A stretch of 64,000 nucleotides of DNA from the NCBI GenBank assembly GCA_037349315.1, contig JBAIAC010000020.1:806001-870000 (forward strand), read 5' to 3'. This DNA is from Chelydra serpentina. Lineage: Eukaryota > Chordata > Testudines > Chelydridae. Position 1 is the first letter of the stretch, and the number at the start of each line of letters is the position of its first letter. Both the position numbers and the translations under genes were made by a program. Below, in pieces: positions 1 to 12,335 of the stretch. Below the pieces are notes generated by a model that saw nothing but the letters and a program-made list of their open reading frames with translations, ran no database searches and was not told where the DNA came from.

Positions 1-370
1 CCTAAGCCTGGAGTGGAGATGGAGTGGTGGGAAAGGGGTGTGGGATTGGTAAGAGAAGGGGGCAGGGGAAGCCAGGGTGGGGGGAAGCGGGGGTTGGGGG
101 AAAGAGGCAGTGAGGGCGAAGGGGGTGGGACGGTGAGGAGATGGAGCTGTGGGGAAAGGGCATGGGATGGGGAAGAGAAGGGGATGGCGGAAGCGGGGGC
201 AGGGAGAAGTGGGGGCTGGGGAAAAGAGGCAGTGGGGATGAAGGAGATGGAATAGGGAGGAGATGGGGCAATGGGAAAAGGGCAAGGGATGGGGAAGGGA
301 AAAGGATGGGGGAAGCGGGGAAGAAGCGGGTGGGATAGGGAGGAGAAGGGGATGGGGGAAGCGGGGGAAT
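1..370. repeat. Purine-rich low-complexity tract
   Basis: Irregular repeats of gggaagcggggg and gatggggaagagaagg make up almost all of this stretch; the same tract recurs at 57195-57565. Long overlapping frames on both strands come from the composition and are not genes. G-run density would allow quadruplex or triplex structure. Confidence 0.8.
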
Positions 371-475
371 ATGGGAAGCTGGAGCCCTGCATACAGCATC
401 TCATTGGCAGAAGCTGGGGCTCCCCTGTTAAGCAGGCCAATTGTATCCTCACCCTGACATGCCCCACCTCCCCTG

Positions 476-808
476 CATAAGAACATAAGAACATAAGGAA
501 GGCCGTACTGGGTCAGACCAAAGGTCCATCCAGCCCAGTATCCTGTCCACGGACAGTGGCCAATGCCAGGTGCCCCGGAGTGAGTGGACCTAACAGGTAA
601 TGATCAAGTGATCTCTCTCCTGCCATCCATCACCCACCTCTGACAAACAGAGGCTAAGGACACCATTCCTTACCCATCCTGGTTAATAGCCATTAATGGA
701 CTTCATCTCCATGAATGTATCCAGTTCTCTTTTAAACCCTGTTATAGTCCTAGCCTTCACAGCCTCCTCAGGCAAGGAGTTCCACAGGTTCACTGTGCGC
801 TGTGTGAA
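476..808 (-). mobile_element. CR1-family 3' fragment (ataagaacataagaac type)
   Basis: Starts with the tandem cataagaacataaga end typical of one amniote CR1 subfamily, followed by the tgggtcagaccaaaggtcca segment. It is read as the reverse complement, with the element's 3' end at the left. It abuts another CR1 at about 810. The copy is at 57668-58000. Confidence 0.75.
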
Positions 809-809
809 G

Positions 810-2016
810 AATCATAGTATCATAGAATCTCAGAGTTGGAAGGGACCTCAGGAGGTATCTAGTCCAACCCCCTGCTCAAAGCTGGACCAACCCCAACTAA
901 ATCATCCCAGCCAGGGCTTTGTCAAGCCTGACCTTAAAAACCTCTAAGGGAGAAGATTCCACCACCTCCCTAGGTAACCCATTCCAGTTCTTCACCACCC
1001 TACTAGTGAAAATGTTTTTCCTATCCAACCTAAACCTCCCCATCTGCAACTTGAGACCATTACTCCTTGTTCTGTCATCTTCTACCACAGAGAACAGTCT
1101 AGATCCATCCTCTTTGGAACACCCTTTCAGGTAGTTGAAAGCAGCTATCAAATCCCCCCTCACTCTTCTCTTCTGCAGGCTAAAAAATCCCAGTTCCCTC
1201 AGCCTCTCCTCATAAGTCATGTGCTCCAACCCCGTAATCATTTCTGTTGCCCTCTGCTGGACACTTTCCAATTTATCCACATCCTTCTTTCGTGTGGGGC
1301 ACAAAACTGGACACAGTACTCCAAATGAGGCCTCACCAGTGCCGAATAGAGGGGAATAATCACGTCCCTCGATCTGCTGGAAATGCCCCTACTTATACAA
1401 CCCAAAATGCCATTAGTCTTCTTGGCAACAAGGGCACACTGTTGACTCATATTCAGCTTTTCGTCCACTGTAACCCCTAGGTCCTTTTCTGCAGAACTGC
1501 TGCCCAGCCATTCGGTCCCTAGTCTGTAGCAGTGCATAGGATTCTTCCATCCTAAGTGCAGGACTCTACACTTGTCCTTGTTAAACCTCATCATATTTAT
1601 TTTGGCCCAATCCTATAATTTGTCTAGGTCCCTCTGTATCCTATCCCTACCCTCCAGCGTATCAACCACTCCTCCCAGTTTAGTGTCATCTGCAAACTTG
1701 CTAAGGGTGCAGTCCACACTATCCTCCAGATCGTTAATGAAGATATTGAACAAAGCCGACCCCAGCACCGACCCTTGGGGCACTCCACTTGATACCGGCT
1801 GCCAACTAGACATGGAGCCATTGGCCACTACCCGTTGAGCCCGACCATCTAGCCAGTTTTCTATCCATCTTACCGTCCATTCATCCAGCCCATACTTCTT
1901 TAACTTGCTGGCAATTATACTGTGGGAGACTGTATCAAAAGCTTTGCTAAAGTCAAGAAATAGCACATCCACTGCTTTCCCCTCATCCACAGAGCTAGTT
2001 ATCTCATCATAGAAGG
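810..2016 (-). mobile_element. CR1 LINE, 3' half with reverse-transcriptase remnants
   Basis: The 3' end carries the catagaatctcagagttgg motif. The minus strand encodes C-terminal and palm parts of a CR1 reverse transcriptase: [22 protein letters not shown] and the catalytic FADDTKLGG box. The frame is broken at about 1616 by TAG (GAG in the copy) and again near 1240. It is 5'-truncated at a junction with the next CR1-like element. The copy at 58002-59208 is less damaged. Confidence 0.9.
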
Positions 2017-3425
2017 AAGAAGAACTTCCTTTTATTAGTTTTTAACCTGCTGCCCACTAATTTCATTGGGTGGCCCTTAGTTCTTCTATTATGAGAACAG
2101 GTAAATAACTTTTCCTTATTCACTTCCTCCACACCACTCATAATTTTATATACCTCTATCATATCCCCCCTTAGTCTCCTCTTTTCCAAGATAAAAAGGC
2201 TTAGCCTCTTTAATCTCTCCTCATATGGGACCTGTTCCAGACCCCTAATCATTTTAGTTGCCCTTCTCTGAACCTTTTCTAATGCCAGTATATCCTTTTT
2301 GAGATGAGGAGTCCACAATTGTACGCAGTATTCAAGATGTGGGAGCACTATGGATTTGTATAAGGGCAATAAGATATTCTCCGTCTTATTCTCTATCCCT
2401 CTTTTAATGATTCCTAACATCCTGTTTGCTTTTTGGACTGCCGCTGCACACTGCATGGACGTCTTCAGAGAACTATCCACGATGACTCCAAGATCTTTTT
2501 CCTGATTAGTTGTAGCTAAATTAACCCCCATCATATTGTATGTATAGCTGGGGTTATTTTTTCCAATGTGCATTACTTTACATTTATCCACATTAAATTT
2601 CATTTGCAATTTTGTTGCCCAATCATTAGTTTTGTGAGTTCTTTTTGAAGTTCTTCGCAGTTTGCTTCAGTCTTAACTATCTTGAGCAGCTTAGTATCAT
2701 CTGCAAACTTTGCCACCTCACTGTTTACCCCTTCTTCCAAATCATTTATGAATAAGTTGAATAGGATTGGTCCTAGGACTGACCCTTGGGGAACACCACT
2801 ACTTACCCCTCTCCATTCTGAAAATTTACCATTTATTCCTATCCTTTGTTCCTTGTCTTTTAACCAGTTCTCAATTCAGGAAAGGATCTTCCCTCTTATC
2901 CCATGGCAACTTAATCTATGTAAGAGCCTTTGGTGAGGGACCTTGTCAAAGATTTTCTGGAAATTTAAGTACACTATGTCCACTGGATCCCCCTTGTCCA
3001 CATGTTTGTTGACCCCATTCAAAGAACTCTAATAGATTAGTAAAATATAATTTCCCTTTACAGAAACCATGTTGACTTTTGCCCAACAATTTATGTTCTT
3101 TTATGTGCCTGACAATTGTATTCTTTACTATTGTTTCAACTAATTTGCCCGGTACGGATGTTAGACTTACCGGTCTGTAATTGCCGGGATCAGCTCTAGA
3201 GCCCTTTTTAAATATTGGCGTTACATGAGCTATCTTCCAGTCATTGGGTCCAGAAGCCGATTTAAAGGACAGGTTACAAACCCTAGTTAATAGCTCCCCA
3301 ATTTCACATTTGAGTTCTTTCAGAACTCTTGGGTGAATGCCATCTGGTGACTTGTTACAGTTAAGTTTATCAATTAGTTCCAAAACCTTCTCTAGTGACA
3401 CTTTAATCTGTGACATTTCCGCATC
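2017..3425 (-). mobile_element. Second CR1/L3-like LINE fragment
   Basis: A different subfamily from its neighbour. The minus strand encodes [47 protein letters not shown] and, toward 3425, [20 protein letters not shown] and [20 protein letters not shown]. The order is that of a LINE reverse-transcriptase domain. The 5' part of the element is absent. The copy is at 59209-60617. Confidence 0.85.
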
Positions 3426-4010
3426 TGTACTACCCTGATGAGCCTCCCCAGACACCCTCCCCACTGAGCCCCAACCACCTGCACCTGGAACCCCACCCAA
3501 ATGAACCCCACCTCCCCTGCACACAGACCCCCCCGCTGAGACCCAAACACCTTCACCTGGATCCCCTGCAGAGTCCTATTGCCCGTGCACCTGGAACCCC
3601 ACAATGAGCTTCTGTGCATCTAGATCTCCCTCTGTGCCACCCGCAACCAGATTGCCCCACAGAGAACTCCCTTGCACCCGCCTAGATGCCCCCCACTACT
3701 AAGTCCCTCTGCACTTGGATCCTGCTGCGGGGCTCAGCCTACTCACCCACACCTGGTGCGCCTGGCACAGGGGGGCAGAGCCCCAGGGTGTTTCTGGGGC
3801 AGGCCTGGCTCTTGCACTGTGTCACGGTCGGGTGCAGCCAAGTCCCTGTCCCAGGGTGGGGTGGGCGGAGGCTGCAGGGTAATCTCCCATCTCCATGCAA
3901 CCAGTGGCCTGTGCTCCCCACTGCCATGTTGGAGCCTCCACACTTATTTATTGACAAAAACATTTGCAGAATTTTAAAATATTGTGCACAGAATTTTTAT
4001 TTTTTTGGTG
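3426..4010. repeat. C-rich repeat and AT-rich end, probable DNA-element remnant
   Basis: Irregular units of cctgcacctggaacccc run to about 3700. Near 3940-4015 comes an AT-rich segment (gaattttaaaatattgtgcac, then gaatttttatttttttggtg) with internal self-complementarity. This layout resembles a non-autonomous DNA element, but I could not define ends or a target duplication. Confidence 0.35.
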
Positions 4011-4808
4011 CAAAATCCCCTCAGGAATATGGGGTGCTGCACAGCTGTGATGGTGGGACTGTGAGGAAGGTAGTGGGGAGGCCTATGGGAGGTGGGTGCT
4101 AGGCGAGCAGTGTGGTGTGCAGGATGCTGTGCAGTTGTGGTGGGAGGCCAGCGGGCAGGTCTCTGGGAGGGGTGGGGGCTGGGAATAGAGAACTGTGGTA
4201 GAGGTCTCTGGGCAAGGGGATGTTGGGCATAAGGGTGGGGACTGGGCAGGGAGGAGGTGTAGTGCGAGCCCAAACTCGAGGGGAAGGGGCATGCTGGCAG
4301 CACAGGGCTGGGCAGGCCAGTGTGCGTCTGGCAGATGCAGGTTCGTAAACAGTTCTCTCCTGCTGGGCTGCGCAGAGCGGCGCTGCTCCTGCCGGGCTGT
4401 GCCTCAATTCCCCCACCGCGCCCTTCACTCTGGAGACTGACCATCCCACCCCCCTGCACCGTGCCCCATGGGGGCCCACACATATGTTTGGCGCTGGACC
4501 CACAAAAAATTATTCCTGCCCTATTCATGCAAAATAGGCTTGAACTTTGAAATGCAAACCTATATTGTTAGAAGTAATGCTAATTGTGTGTATCTTAGAT
4601 GCTACCCTTAAACCGACAGTTCCTGTCTGTCATTATAACTCCTGATTCAGAGCTCAAAAGGGAATATTAACATTTGGATGAATCTTGGGTAAAATAATGT
4701 CATTGTCTATCAGTCTCTTGGAAGTTTGCAATAGACTGCCTAATGGATAAATTGCCCTATGCTAATTTGTGTAACTAATTACTGATGATGTTTAGAAAGC
4801 AAAGGTTA

Positions 4809-4978
4809 CAGAGTCTCCCTGACTTACGGAAATCCGAGTTACCGAAATCCGCACTTACGGAAAAAGCGACGTAAGCTTTTTTTGGCGTAATGGTCGGAGA
4901 TATATCTCCGACTGATGCAAATTCCGAGTTACGCACGTGTTCCGGAACAGAACGCTTTCGTAAGTCGGGGAGCGTCTG
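4809..4978. mobile_element. Tc1/mariner (Tigger-like) MITE
   Basis: The ends CAGAGTCTCCCTGACTTACG and CAGACGCTCCCCGACTTACG (right end, reverse complement) are imperfect inverted repeats flanked by TA on both sides. The interior is also largely palindromic. There is no coding capacity. The copy is at 62008-62177. Length 170 bp. Confidence 0.75.
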
Positions 4979-6204
4979 TACATCAAAAGCCTCTTGTTTA
5001 ACCAGGACTGTGTGGTCAAGTGGATACTAGAACACTGTATAAAAAGACCCTTGGGTCCTGATTCTGTCAATCAGAATCCAGGCTAGTGCGGGGCTGTGTC
5101 ACCCCTGCCCTGCAGCCTGGGGTGCCCTATATAATTCCACGTTGCTGTAGCCTCCAGTCTGTACTGCTCACAAACAGCCCCCAACACGTAAGTTGTTCCC
5201 AGCTATGTCTTTGTGGGCTGCAGCCAGCCAGCCATGCCTTGGCTCCTATCAGCATTCAAGATTACCACAGGGTGACCCCCATGAACTCCCAGTCCCAGAT
5301 TCCCCACCCCCAGAAATGTGTCCTGTACTGCCCAGTCAGTGCAAATATGTTGAGTCCATTATTCCCTTTAGCGAATAATATGCACACAACTTGTTACCCC
5401 AAATGGAGTTACCCAGATGCTTCAATCTGAACCCACTGGATTAGATAAAACAATAAAACAAGTTTATTAACTACAAAGAGATTTTAAGCGAGCACAAGGA
5501 ATGAGGCATAAAAGTCAGAAATGGATACAAGAAAAATAAAGATAAAACACTTACCGGTGCCTAACCTAACTACCTATATTAGAGTCAAAACAAAAATTTC
5601 TCACCACATGCTTTTAGCAGATTACTGAACAAACTCTCAGGTCAAGACCCCGTCCCAGAATCCAATGACCGTTTCCTTTTGTCTTTTTAGGTGCAATGAC
5701 AGATACAGACAGGGACAGAGAGGGGGTGCCTTGGTGTGTCTGCCCCTTCTCATTAGAGTCCTCTCCTCTCTTGGGAAGCATTTCCAGCTGGGAGTTGGGT
5801 GACAGGCAGTCTGTGCGGAAGGGAACTCCATGCTGTTTCTTTGCTAAGATGCATACTTTTGAACCTGCCCCTTTCTTGCCCCAAAATGGCCACTTAGCGA
5901 GTCCTGGCCCATCAGCCGTGTTTACACCTGGCTGGGGCATCAGCTTGACCTTTGGCTCTAAGGGAGTTGTTTGGCCACTCCCCAGACCACTCTGGAAAAC
6001 ATACTTTTTGTCATGGTCTCAGCATACAGGGCATTCCTTGTACAAAGATTATTACAGTACAGTGTACGGTGTGGACACAGGTATGTTCTGTCACACCCAC
6101 CCTCCAGCTCTACTCCCTCCCCCTGTCCTGAACACTGCCCAGTCTCCTAGGAGCCCCTCCCCGCAGCATGGGAAAGAAGCTTCTGCCTGGCAGAGCAGTG
6201 TTTG

Positions 6205-6375
6205 CAAGAGACCCTAAAATAACAAAGTAGCGTATGCAGCCCCAGCCCTAAGGGGATATCCTACAATAACAAAGCAGTGTGTGCAGCTCAGTCCTATGGA
6301 GAGACCCTACAATAACAAAGCAGTGTTTACAGCCCAGCCCTATGGTGAAACACTACAATAACAAAGCTGTGTAAG
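6205..6375. repeat. 46-bp tandem repeat, about 3.5 copies
   Basis: The core aataacaaag recurs at 6218, 6265, 6311 and 6357, with gcagcccagccctatgg-like text between. It is repeated at about 63410-63580 in the long duplicated segment with the same copy number. Confidence 0.8.
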
Positions 6376-7055
6376 CCAGGCCACTGGAAGGTATTGGAAA
6401 AGTGTGGGAAATAGTCCCCATTTGGGGCCTCTCTGTGTGGTGGGAGCTGGTTCTCAGCTTTCTGGACCAGGCCCACTCTGGGACTCATCCAGCCAGCAGC
6501 TTAGTCCATCCTGCCCTGGCAGCCCCCCAGCCCATTCAAACTGGGTCTCCCCCGTCCCATGCACACACTCAGTGCTGAATAGGCTGCAGGCCTGGCTCAG
6601 GGATGGGAGGGAGCCAGTCATACATGGGGCTCTCAACTTCCCGCAAGGCCCCTTCTTTGGGTCTCTCCCATGCCATGTCCCTCCTTGGGGCATGCTGGGG
6701 ACAGGAAAGGGGGCTGGCCTGGGGGGGAGGGGCTTCAGTCTGTACAAAGGGACCTGTTGACCCTTCATGTGGTGAAGCCTGACATCCCCTCAGTGCTCCC
6801 TTTGCCAGGCAAGCAGCTCCTCGCAGTGACTACAGAGTAGGGTGACCATATTTCCCTAAACTGAAAAAGGGGCATTGGGTAAGAGCTGGTCAGTGCTCAG
6901 GGGAGTTTACTTACAGTACGCAAAAAAGATAAGGCAGTTTCATATATTTTATATCTATGTTCATATATTTCTTGCTTTCATCTATTTTACTTAAAACTCA
7001 GTAGTTACTGGGATTGTTCCTTGTCTTGCCGTTCTTCACAGTGTGAAGCTGCTTG

Positions 7056-8897
7056 CTACCAGTTGTATTTCTCTGATGCTGCTATTTTTCTGAGGGTTTG
7101 CTCGTCTTTCAGCAACTTGTCATAGAATGCAGTACAGTCTAGAGAAAAGTTAACTCGTGCACACAAGACAGACTTTACGGTGGAGATATTCAGATGTGAC
7201 TTTTCAGGAGACCACACGTCATTCATAACTGAAAAGACACATTCAACAGGCAGTGTAGAACCAGGCAGACACAGCAGAAATTCCACAGCCTTGGCTAGAT
7301 CTGCGTATTGTACTTAGTTACAGTCAATCTCTCTAGAAAAATCTTCTGCCACCTTTCGGTGATGGGCATTCTCTGAGGGTTCATTTTGCACTGGACCACT
7401 TGGCCAGAGATGATTCTCATCCAACATATTTAAGGTGAGAATTCTGGTGTGGCATGCAGCGAGGCTGACTTGCATTTGCTCCCACTGCTGCATATTCCTT
7501 AGCAGAGCCCATTCAAACTTTTCGGTGCATTCAAAGGCAGGTCTCCAGTGCTCTAGATAGGACAGGCATGTTGTGTAGAAATTGTCAACTACACCATAAA
7601 ACTCCTTTTCTTTCATTTGCCTGCATTCTACAAGAGTGTGCAGTAGGTTCTTCACTTCTGTTGTGACAAATCTTTCTCCAAGCCTCTCTGATAAGTTAAC
7701 GTGCAGGGAATGTATTTGCAGTGCAACTTCTCTATCATCTCTGTTATGTTTTGGAACATGGCACTTTGTCTGCTGACAAATAGAAGCTACAGTTGAGTGG
7801 CAGGATCATCAAAGAGCTTCTTTAGCAGTGTCGGGTATTTATCTTGAGACAGAAAATACGTTTTAAGCCCATCAAAATTGACAAAATCCTGTGTTGCTGG
7901 TCTCAATGAGAGGAAGTCTGTGCTGCCATGCTCTAGTAATTTGATATACTCGATTTTAATAAATCCACAGAAGTCTTTCAGCTCTTCAACACACACTGTG
8001 TAGATATGAAAGTATTTGTAAACCTTTCCAGCAAAGACCTCCACATCTAAAGGAAGACAATCAGTTTGGAGGCAGTTATGCACAATATGTGCACCACACC
8101 CAATACTGAAGATCTCTTTTCCTAAATTGGCCTAGAGCTTTCGCCACAAATTGTTTTTCCCACAATGTCTGGCACCCCCAAAGTTAGTATTGGTGTTGGC
8201 TGCATAAATTCCAACAATCTTGTCACTAAGAGATTACTTCTCAATCACTTGCTGGATGAATGCACACTGCACATCTGATGTTTCCCTGGGTAGAGACGAA
8301 AAGCCAGTAACTTTTGTGCAAACTCCACCCAGTGGGAGAAAATACCATATAAGAACAGGAAATAGTTTTTGCTCCTTTTTGTTCAATGCATCCACACTAA
8401 GCGTAATAAAGGAACACTTGTCCAACTGAAGCTGCACTTTTTCAATGGATAAAGGGGCTAAGACGTTGCAAATGATCGCCTCAGATTTTGTGCAAGCTGA
8501 TGAAAACTTAGATTGGTGTAGTTTCCTAATTAATTGTGATGTACAGTCACTAGACCGGAAACTGTGTCCGTACCGCACTGATTGGTAAGCAAACACTCCC
8601 TCATTGGCAAAAACTTTTCAACTTCTGTGCCTTGCCTCAGAAAAAATCCTGAAACACTTGGTGTTAAACACTTACGTTTACCAGCATCTGTCTATTTCTT
8701 GCTTTGAAGGTGCTTGGTAATGTCATTTCGACTGCTGTTAGCAATGGAGAAAGGTGCTCCACATTCTCACATACAACGTTGCTGTTGTCCAATGTTGAGG
8801 TGTCTTTTTTAAAAAACTTGAACTGTTTTTGGAGGTCTTCATTACAATTACACAGATGTTTCCTAGACATTTTTATAGCAAAAAAATGACCACACAC
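7056..8897 (-). pseudogene. hAT transposase pseudogene
   Basis: Five successive minus-strand frame pieces (8664-8897, 8234-8596, 7787-8083, 7314-7655, 7056-7286) follow one another in the order of one protein, separated by stops and frameshifts. The last piece, LPVECVFSVMNDVWSPEKSH followed by a basic helix, matches the hAT C-terminal dimerisation region (ERxFS...N layout). Earlier pieces resemble the catalytic core of KIAA1586/ZBED-like transposases. It is the remnant of the gene that moved the surrounding element and is no longer functional. Confidence 0.75.
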
Positions 8898-9169
8898 AAA
8901 CTATTGATTCTTCTAAGGACACAGATATGCACAAGCTCTTAACACACACGCCCCCTCCAAAAAAAGGAACAAAAGCATCACCTGGCCACATCATGTGACT
9001 GGTGGCAGAATTGTCATCACAGCTTGGCAATGGAGAGCATTAGCTGCTTGCTGGGTTGCCTAGATCTGAAGACAGCGCCCCCACCAGCAGCAGCACAGAA
9101 GTAAAAGTAGGATTGTGGTATTGCCGCCCTTACTTGTAACACAACCAGCCCTTGACAAAGGAGATCATG

Positions 9170-9526
9170 CAGGGCTGTCCCTAGCTATTCTGGGGCCCTA
9201 TGCCCCGCCCCCGTGGGGGAGGTGTGGGGCCCCAGGCCTCCGTGGGGTGGGGGAGCAGGGATGGCTTGGGAGGCAGGGGGGAACTGCCCCCCAGCACTCA
9301 CGGGCAGTACAGCTGGGGCCGGGTCACTGCACTTCGCACTGCTGGTGAGTGCAGGCCCGGCCCTGCTGCAGTCCTCAGGGGCGGGAAGAGGTGGGGCTGG
9401 GGCGGAGCAGGGGTGGGGCAGGGGCTGGAGTAGCTTGAGCTGGGCAGGGCACCAGGACATTTGGTGCCCCAAATATCCTGGTGCCCTACGCAGATGCATC
9501 CTTTGCATATGGGTAAGGACAGCCCT
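9170..9526. mobile_element. Short hAT-type element nested in the larger hAT
   Basis: Ends cagggctgtcc and, in reverse complement, agggctgtcctta are inverted. Near-perfect 8-bp flanks are agatcatg (9162-9169) and agaacatg (9527-9534). It is 357 bp, G+C rich and non-coding. It lies inside 6838-11091, so it inserted later. Confidence 0.65.
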
Positions 9527-9906
9527 AGAACATGTGTGTGAATGAATTATGTGTGGTCCTTGTAGGGATGTTTTGGATACATGACGTCAGTCTGCCTCTG
9601 GCTGGGACCCTGCTCCTGACAGCCCCTGTTTTGCTGAACCAATTTCTTGCTATGGGCCAAGTTAATCTCCAAGTTGAAGGGTTTACACCAGAGATCTCTA
9701 TGACTTGGTAAATCCACTACTGAAACATCAGGGTAGAATTGATTTGCAAGTGTTCCTTCACAAGGCTTTCTTAGAACACTGGCTCAGCCCAGCATCTGAA
9801 CACGGCATTCTGCCTCTACGCCAGGCAGCCTGTTTGGCTCAGGGGGACTCTTAGCTACCACAAACTGTGCAATTAAAAACCCTTCCTATTTCACACTGTC
9901 TCAACA

Positions 9907-10203
9907 CTCAGGGCAGGTCAACACTCTGGTGAGGATCAACGCTTTGAGATCGATCTATCGGGGATCGATTTATCGTGTCTAGTCTAGACGCGATAAATCG
10001 ATCCCCAAGCGCTCTCCCGTCGACTCCTCTACTCCACCGCCACAAGAGGGGCAGGAGGAGTCGATGGGGGAGCGGCAGCAGTCAACTCACCACCGTGAAG
10101 ATGCCGCGGTAAGTTGATCTAAGTACGCCGACTTCAGCTACGCTATTCTCGTAGCTGAAGTTGCGTATCTCAGATCGATCCCCCCCCACTGTAGACCAGG
10201 GCT
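9907..10203. mobile_element. Palindromic MITE nested in the larger hAT
   Basis: Ends resemble gcaggtcaacact and, inverted, ccctggtctacagt. The interior has two strong hairpins: one in gggatcgatttatcg with its complement near 9990-10005, and one in gacttcagctacg with its complement near 10150. Similar ends occur in the element at 21685-22195. Boundaries are approximate. Confidence 0.6.
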
Positions 10204-11559
10204 CAGGCTCCTGTGGGAGGCAAACCTGAAAAAATCAGCGTTTACAAATTAGAGCACTGCCACTAACCCCCGTCGGATTACCTGCGTGCAGCATCCTTCA
10301 ACCCTGCTGATGCTGACAATCCATTTAGCCGTGATCTGTGCCCATCAATTCCTACCTTCTTGTTGCTGACCTTGCACTGAGCTGATAGGAAAATTAATTT
10401 AGTGCTTCTATACAGCCTCCGGTCAAGTTGCTCAAAGCATTTTATATGGAGCCTCACAGTAAGGAAGGCTCAGACTCTGAGGCAGCGCAGAAGTAAGGGT
10501 GGCAATACCATGTCCCCCTTCCTTCTCTGCTCCGCCCTGCAGCCAGCAAGTGGGGCTGCTTCCCTGGGGGTCAGTTCTGAAATTAGCCCTGCCTGACAGC
10601 AGCACTTTTCTCTGCTGCGGCTGGTGGACATCGCTGCCTTCAGAGCTGATCCCCCTGGCAGCAGCCACAGCGCTCTGCTCCCCACTCTGTCACCCTACTC
10701 TTTGTGCGTCCTACTCAAAGACCAGTCCTGACTGCAGTCACTGAGCTCAGGGAGGAGTGCACCATTTTAATGTGTGCAGCACGCTCATTTTACCAGAACA
10801 CCAGGCTGCTTTAGAAGGGATTATACATCGGCGAGGCACAATCCTTTAAGTAAACTCCTCCCTATCCTGTAATGCAAGCAGTGAACAGCTGTCCTAGGCT
10901 GACCCAGACATAAGAACTGCTTGTAGTGTCCAGCGGAGAGCGGGGACTGCTGCCTGGGGGGACAGCTCTGAAGGCAGCGCTTCCTTCACAAATCAGGGCA
11001 AATGTCCAGTTTTAGTGAAAAAGTAGGGACGGCCAGAACAGAGCTGAAAAAGGGGACTGTCCCTGCCAAAACAGGACATATGGTCACCCTACTACAGAGG
11101 GGGTGAGAGTGGGGCATTTGAGGAGTAGGGAGCCAGTGACACCTTGTGGAAGCTTTTGGGAATTACAAGGAATCAGAAAATGGCAAAACCCATCTTTCAG
11201 CTGTCAATATGCTACTAACACAAAGAGAAGAGGGAATAATGTGGTTGTTTTCCAACATCATCCCCTGTGAAATGTGCAACAGGGCTTGTGTCTTGATGCA
11301 GCTGCCGTCCCCATGTCTAGCTGTGTAATATTACCACAGGGAGTTTATACAGCATAAGGAGCGGGCGGGGCAGGAGTGAGGGGCCTGGACAGAGCGGGGG
11401 AAGGTTAGAGGGAAACTCTCTGTATCTGTATCTGTAACCTGGCTCATTTCTGAAAGGTACCATCATGCAGCGGCACTCAGTTCTGCACCTTATCTACATA
11501 CTAGAAACTGTAATGATCATTTACTGGGGGCCCAGGCTGGCTGCTGCACAGACAGACAG

Positions 11560-12335
11560 GGCCTGGCGCCCTGAACTCAGGGGGCATTGGGTACAGACAG
11601 ACAGACAGGGCCTGGTGCCCTGAACTCAGGAGGCATTGGACACAGACAGACAGGGCCGGGTGCCCTGAGCTCATGGGGCATTGGACACAGACAGACGGGG
11701 CCTGTGCCCTGAACTCAGGGGGCATTGGACACAGACAGACAGACAGGGCCGGGTGCCCTGAGCTCAGGGTACATTCGACACAGACAGACGGGGCCTGTGC
11801 CCTGAGCTCAGGGGGCATTGGACACAGACAGACAGGGCCTGGTGCCCTGAACTCAGGGGGCATTTGACACAGACAGACAGGGCCAGGTTCCCTGAGCTCA
11901 GGGGGCATTGGACACAGACAGACGGGGCCTGTGCCCTGAGCTCAGGGGGCATTGGACACAGACAGACGGGGCCTGTGCCCTGAGATCAGGGGGCATTGGA
12001 CACAGACAGACGGGGCCTGTGCCCTGAGCTCAGGGGGCATTGGACACAGACAGACGGGGCCTGTGCCCTGAGCTCAGGGGGCATTGGACACAGACAGACA
12101 GGGCCGGGTGCCCTGAGCTCAGGGTACATTCGACACAGACAGACAGGGCCTGTGCCCTGAACTCAGGGGTCATTGGGCACAGACAGACAGACGAGGTCTG
12201 CTGTCCCGACTTCTGGGGGCATCAGGCACAGACAGACAGACAGGGCCGTGGCCCCCGAGATCAGGGTGTTTTGGGCACAGACAGACGAGAACACCAGGCT
12301 TTACCAGGGCCTGGCGCATTGGGCACAGGCAGACA
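11560..12335. repeat. 44-bp minisatellite 3' of the receptor gene
   Basis: The unit starts cattggacacagacagac and contains a gccctgagctcaggggg half. Unit starts at 11906, 11950, 11994 and 12038 give an exact 44-bp spacing. Flanking units vary between 44 and about 51 bp by CAGA insertions. About 17 units are present. The gccctgagctcaggg part is nearly palindromic. Multiple frames stay open on both strands as a by-product of the repeat; they are not genes. Confidence 0.92.

Larger units (their letters stand above)
1..6780. repeat. Long direct repeat, left copy (partner 57193-64000)
   Basis: Base 1 aligns with 57193 and base 6780 with 64000. The partner is 28 bp longer, because of a 7-bp insertion near 61268 and a 21-bp insertion near 63728. 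Otherwise I see only scattered substitutions (about 1-2%). Both copies are cut by the window edges, so the true repeat is longer. It lies 3' of the receptor gene. Confidence 0.95.
6838..11091 (-). mobile_element. Decayed autonomous hAT transposon, 4.25 kb
   Basis: The left end tagggtgaccatatttcc and the right end, in reverse complement tagggtgaccatatgtcc, are inverted repeats. Perfect 8-bp target duplications ctacagag flank it (6830-6837 and 11092-11099). The minus strand between 8900 and 7050 holds broken pieces of a transposase. The remainder is non-coding and carries two younger short elements. Confidence 0.88.

Noticed and set aside
13..338. Overlapping plus-strand frames rich in Gly, Arg and Glu (also at 57175-57530)
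   Set aside because: They follow from purine-rich low-complexity DNA; no domain, no splice context, both strands equally open.
919..1134. Plus-strand frames like [19 protein letters not shown] found several times
   Set aside because: Antisense of CR1 3' ends; they recur wherever that element occurs.
11560..12335. Possible CRISPR array because of regular spacing
   Set aside because: The whole unit repeats, with no unique spacers, and the context is a vertebrate genome.
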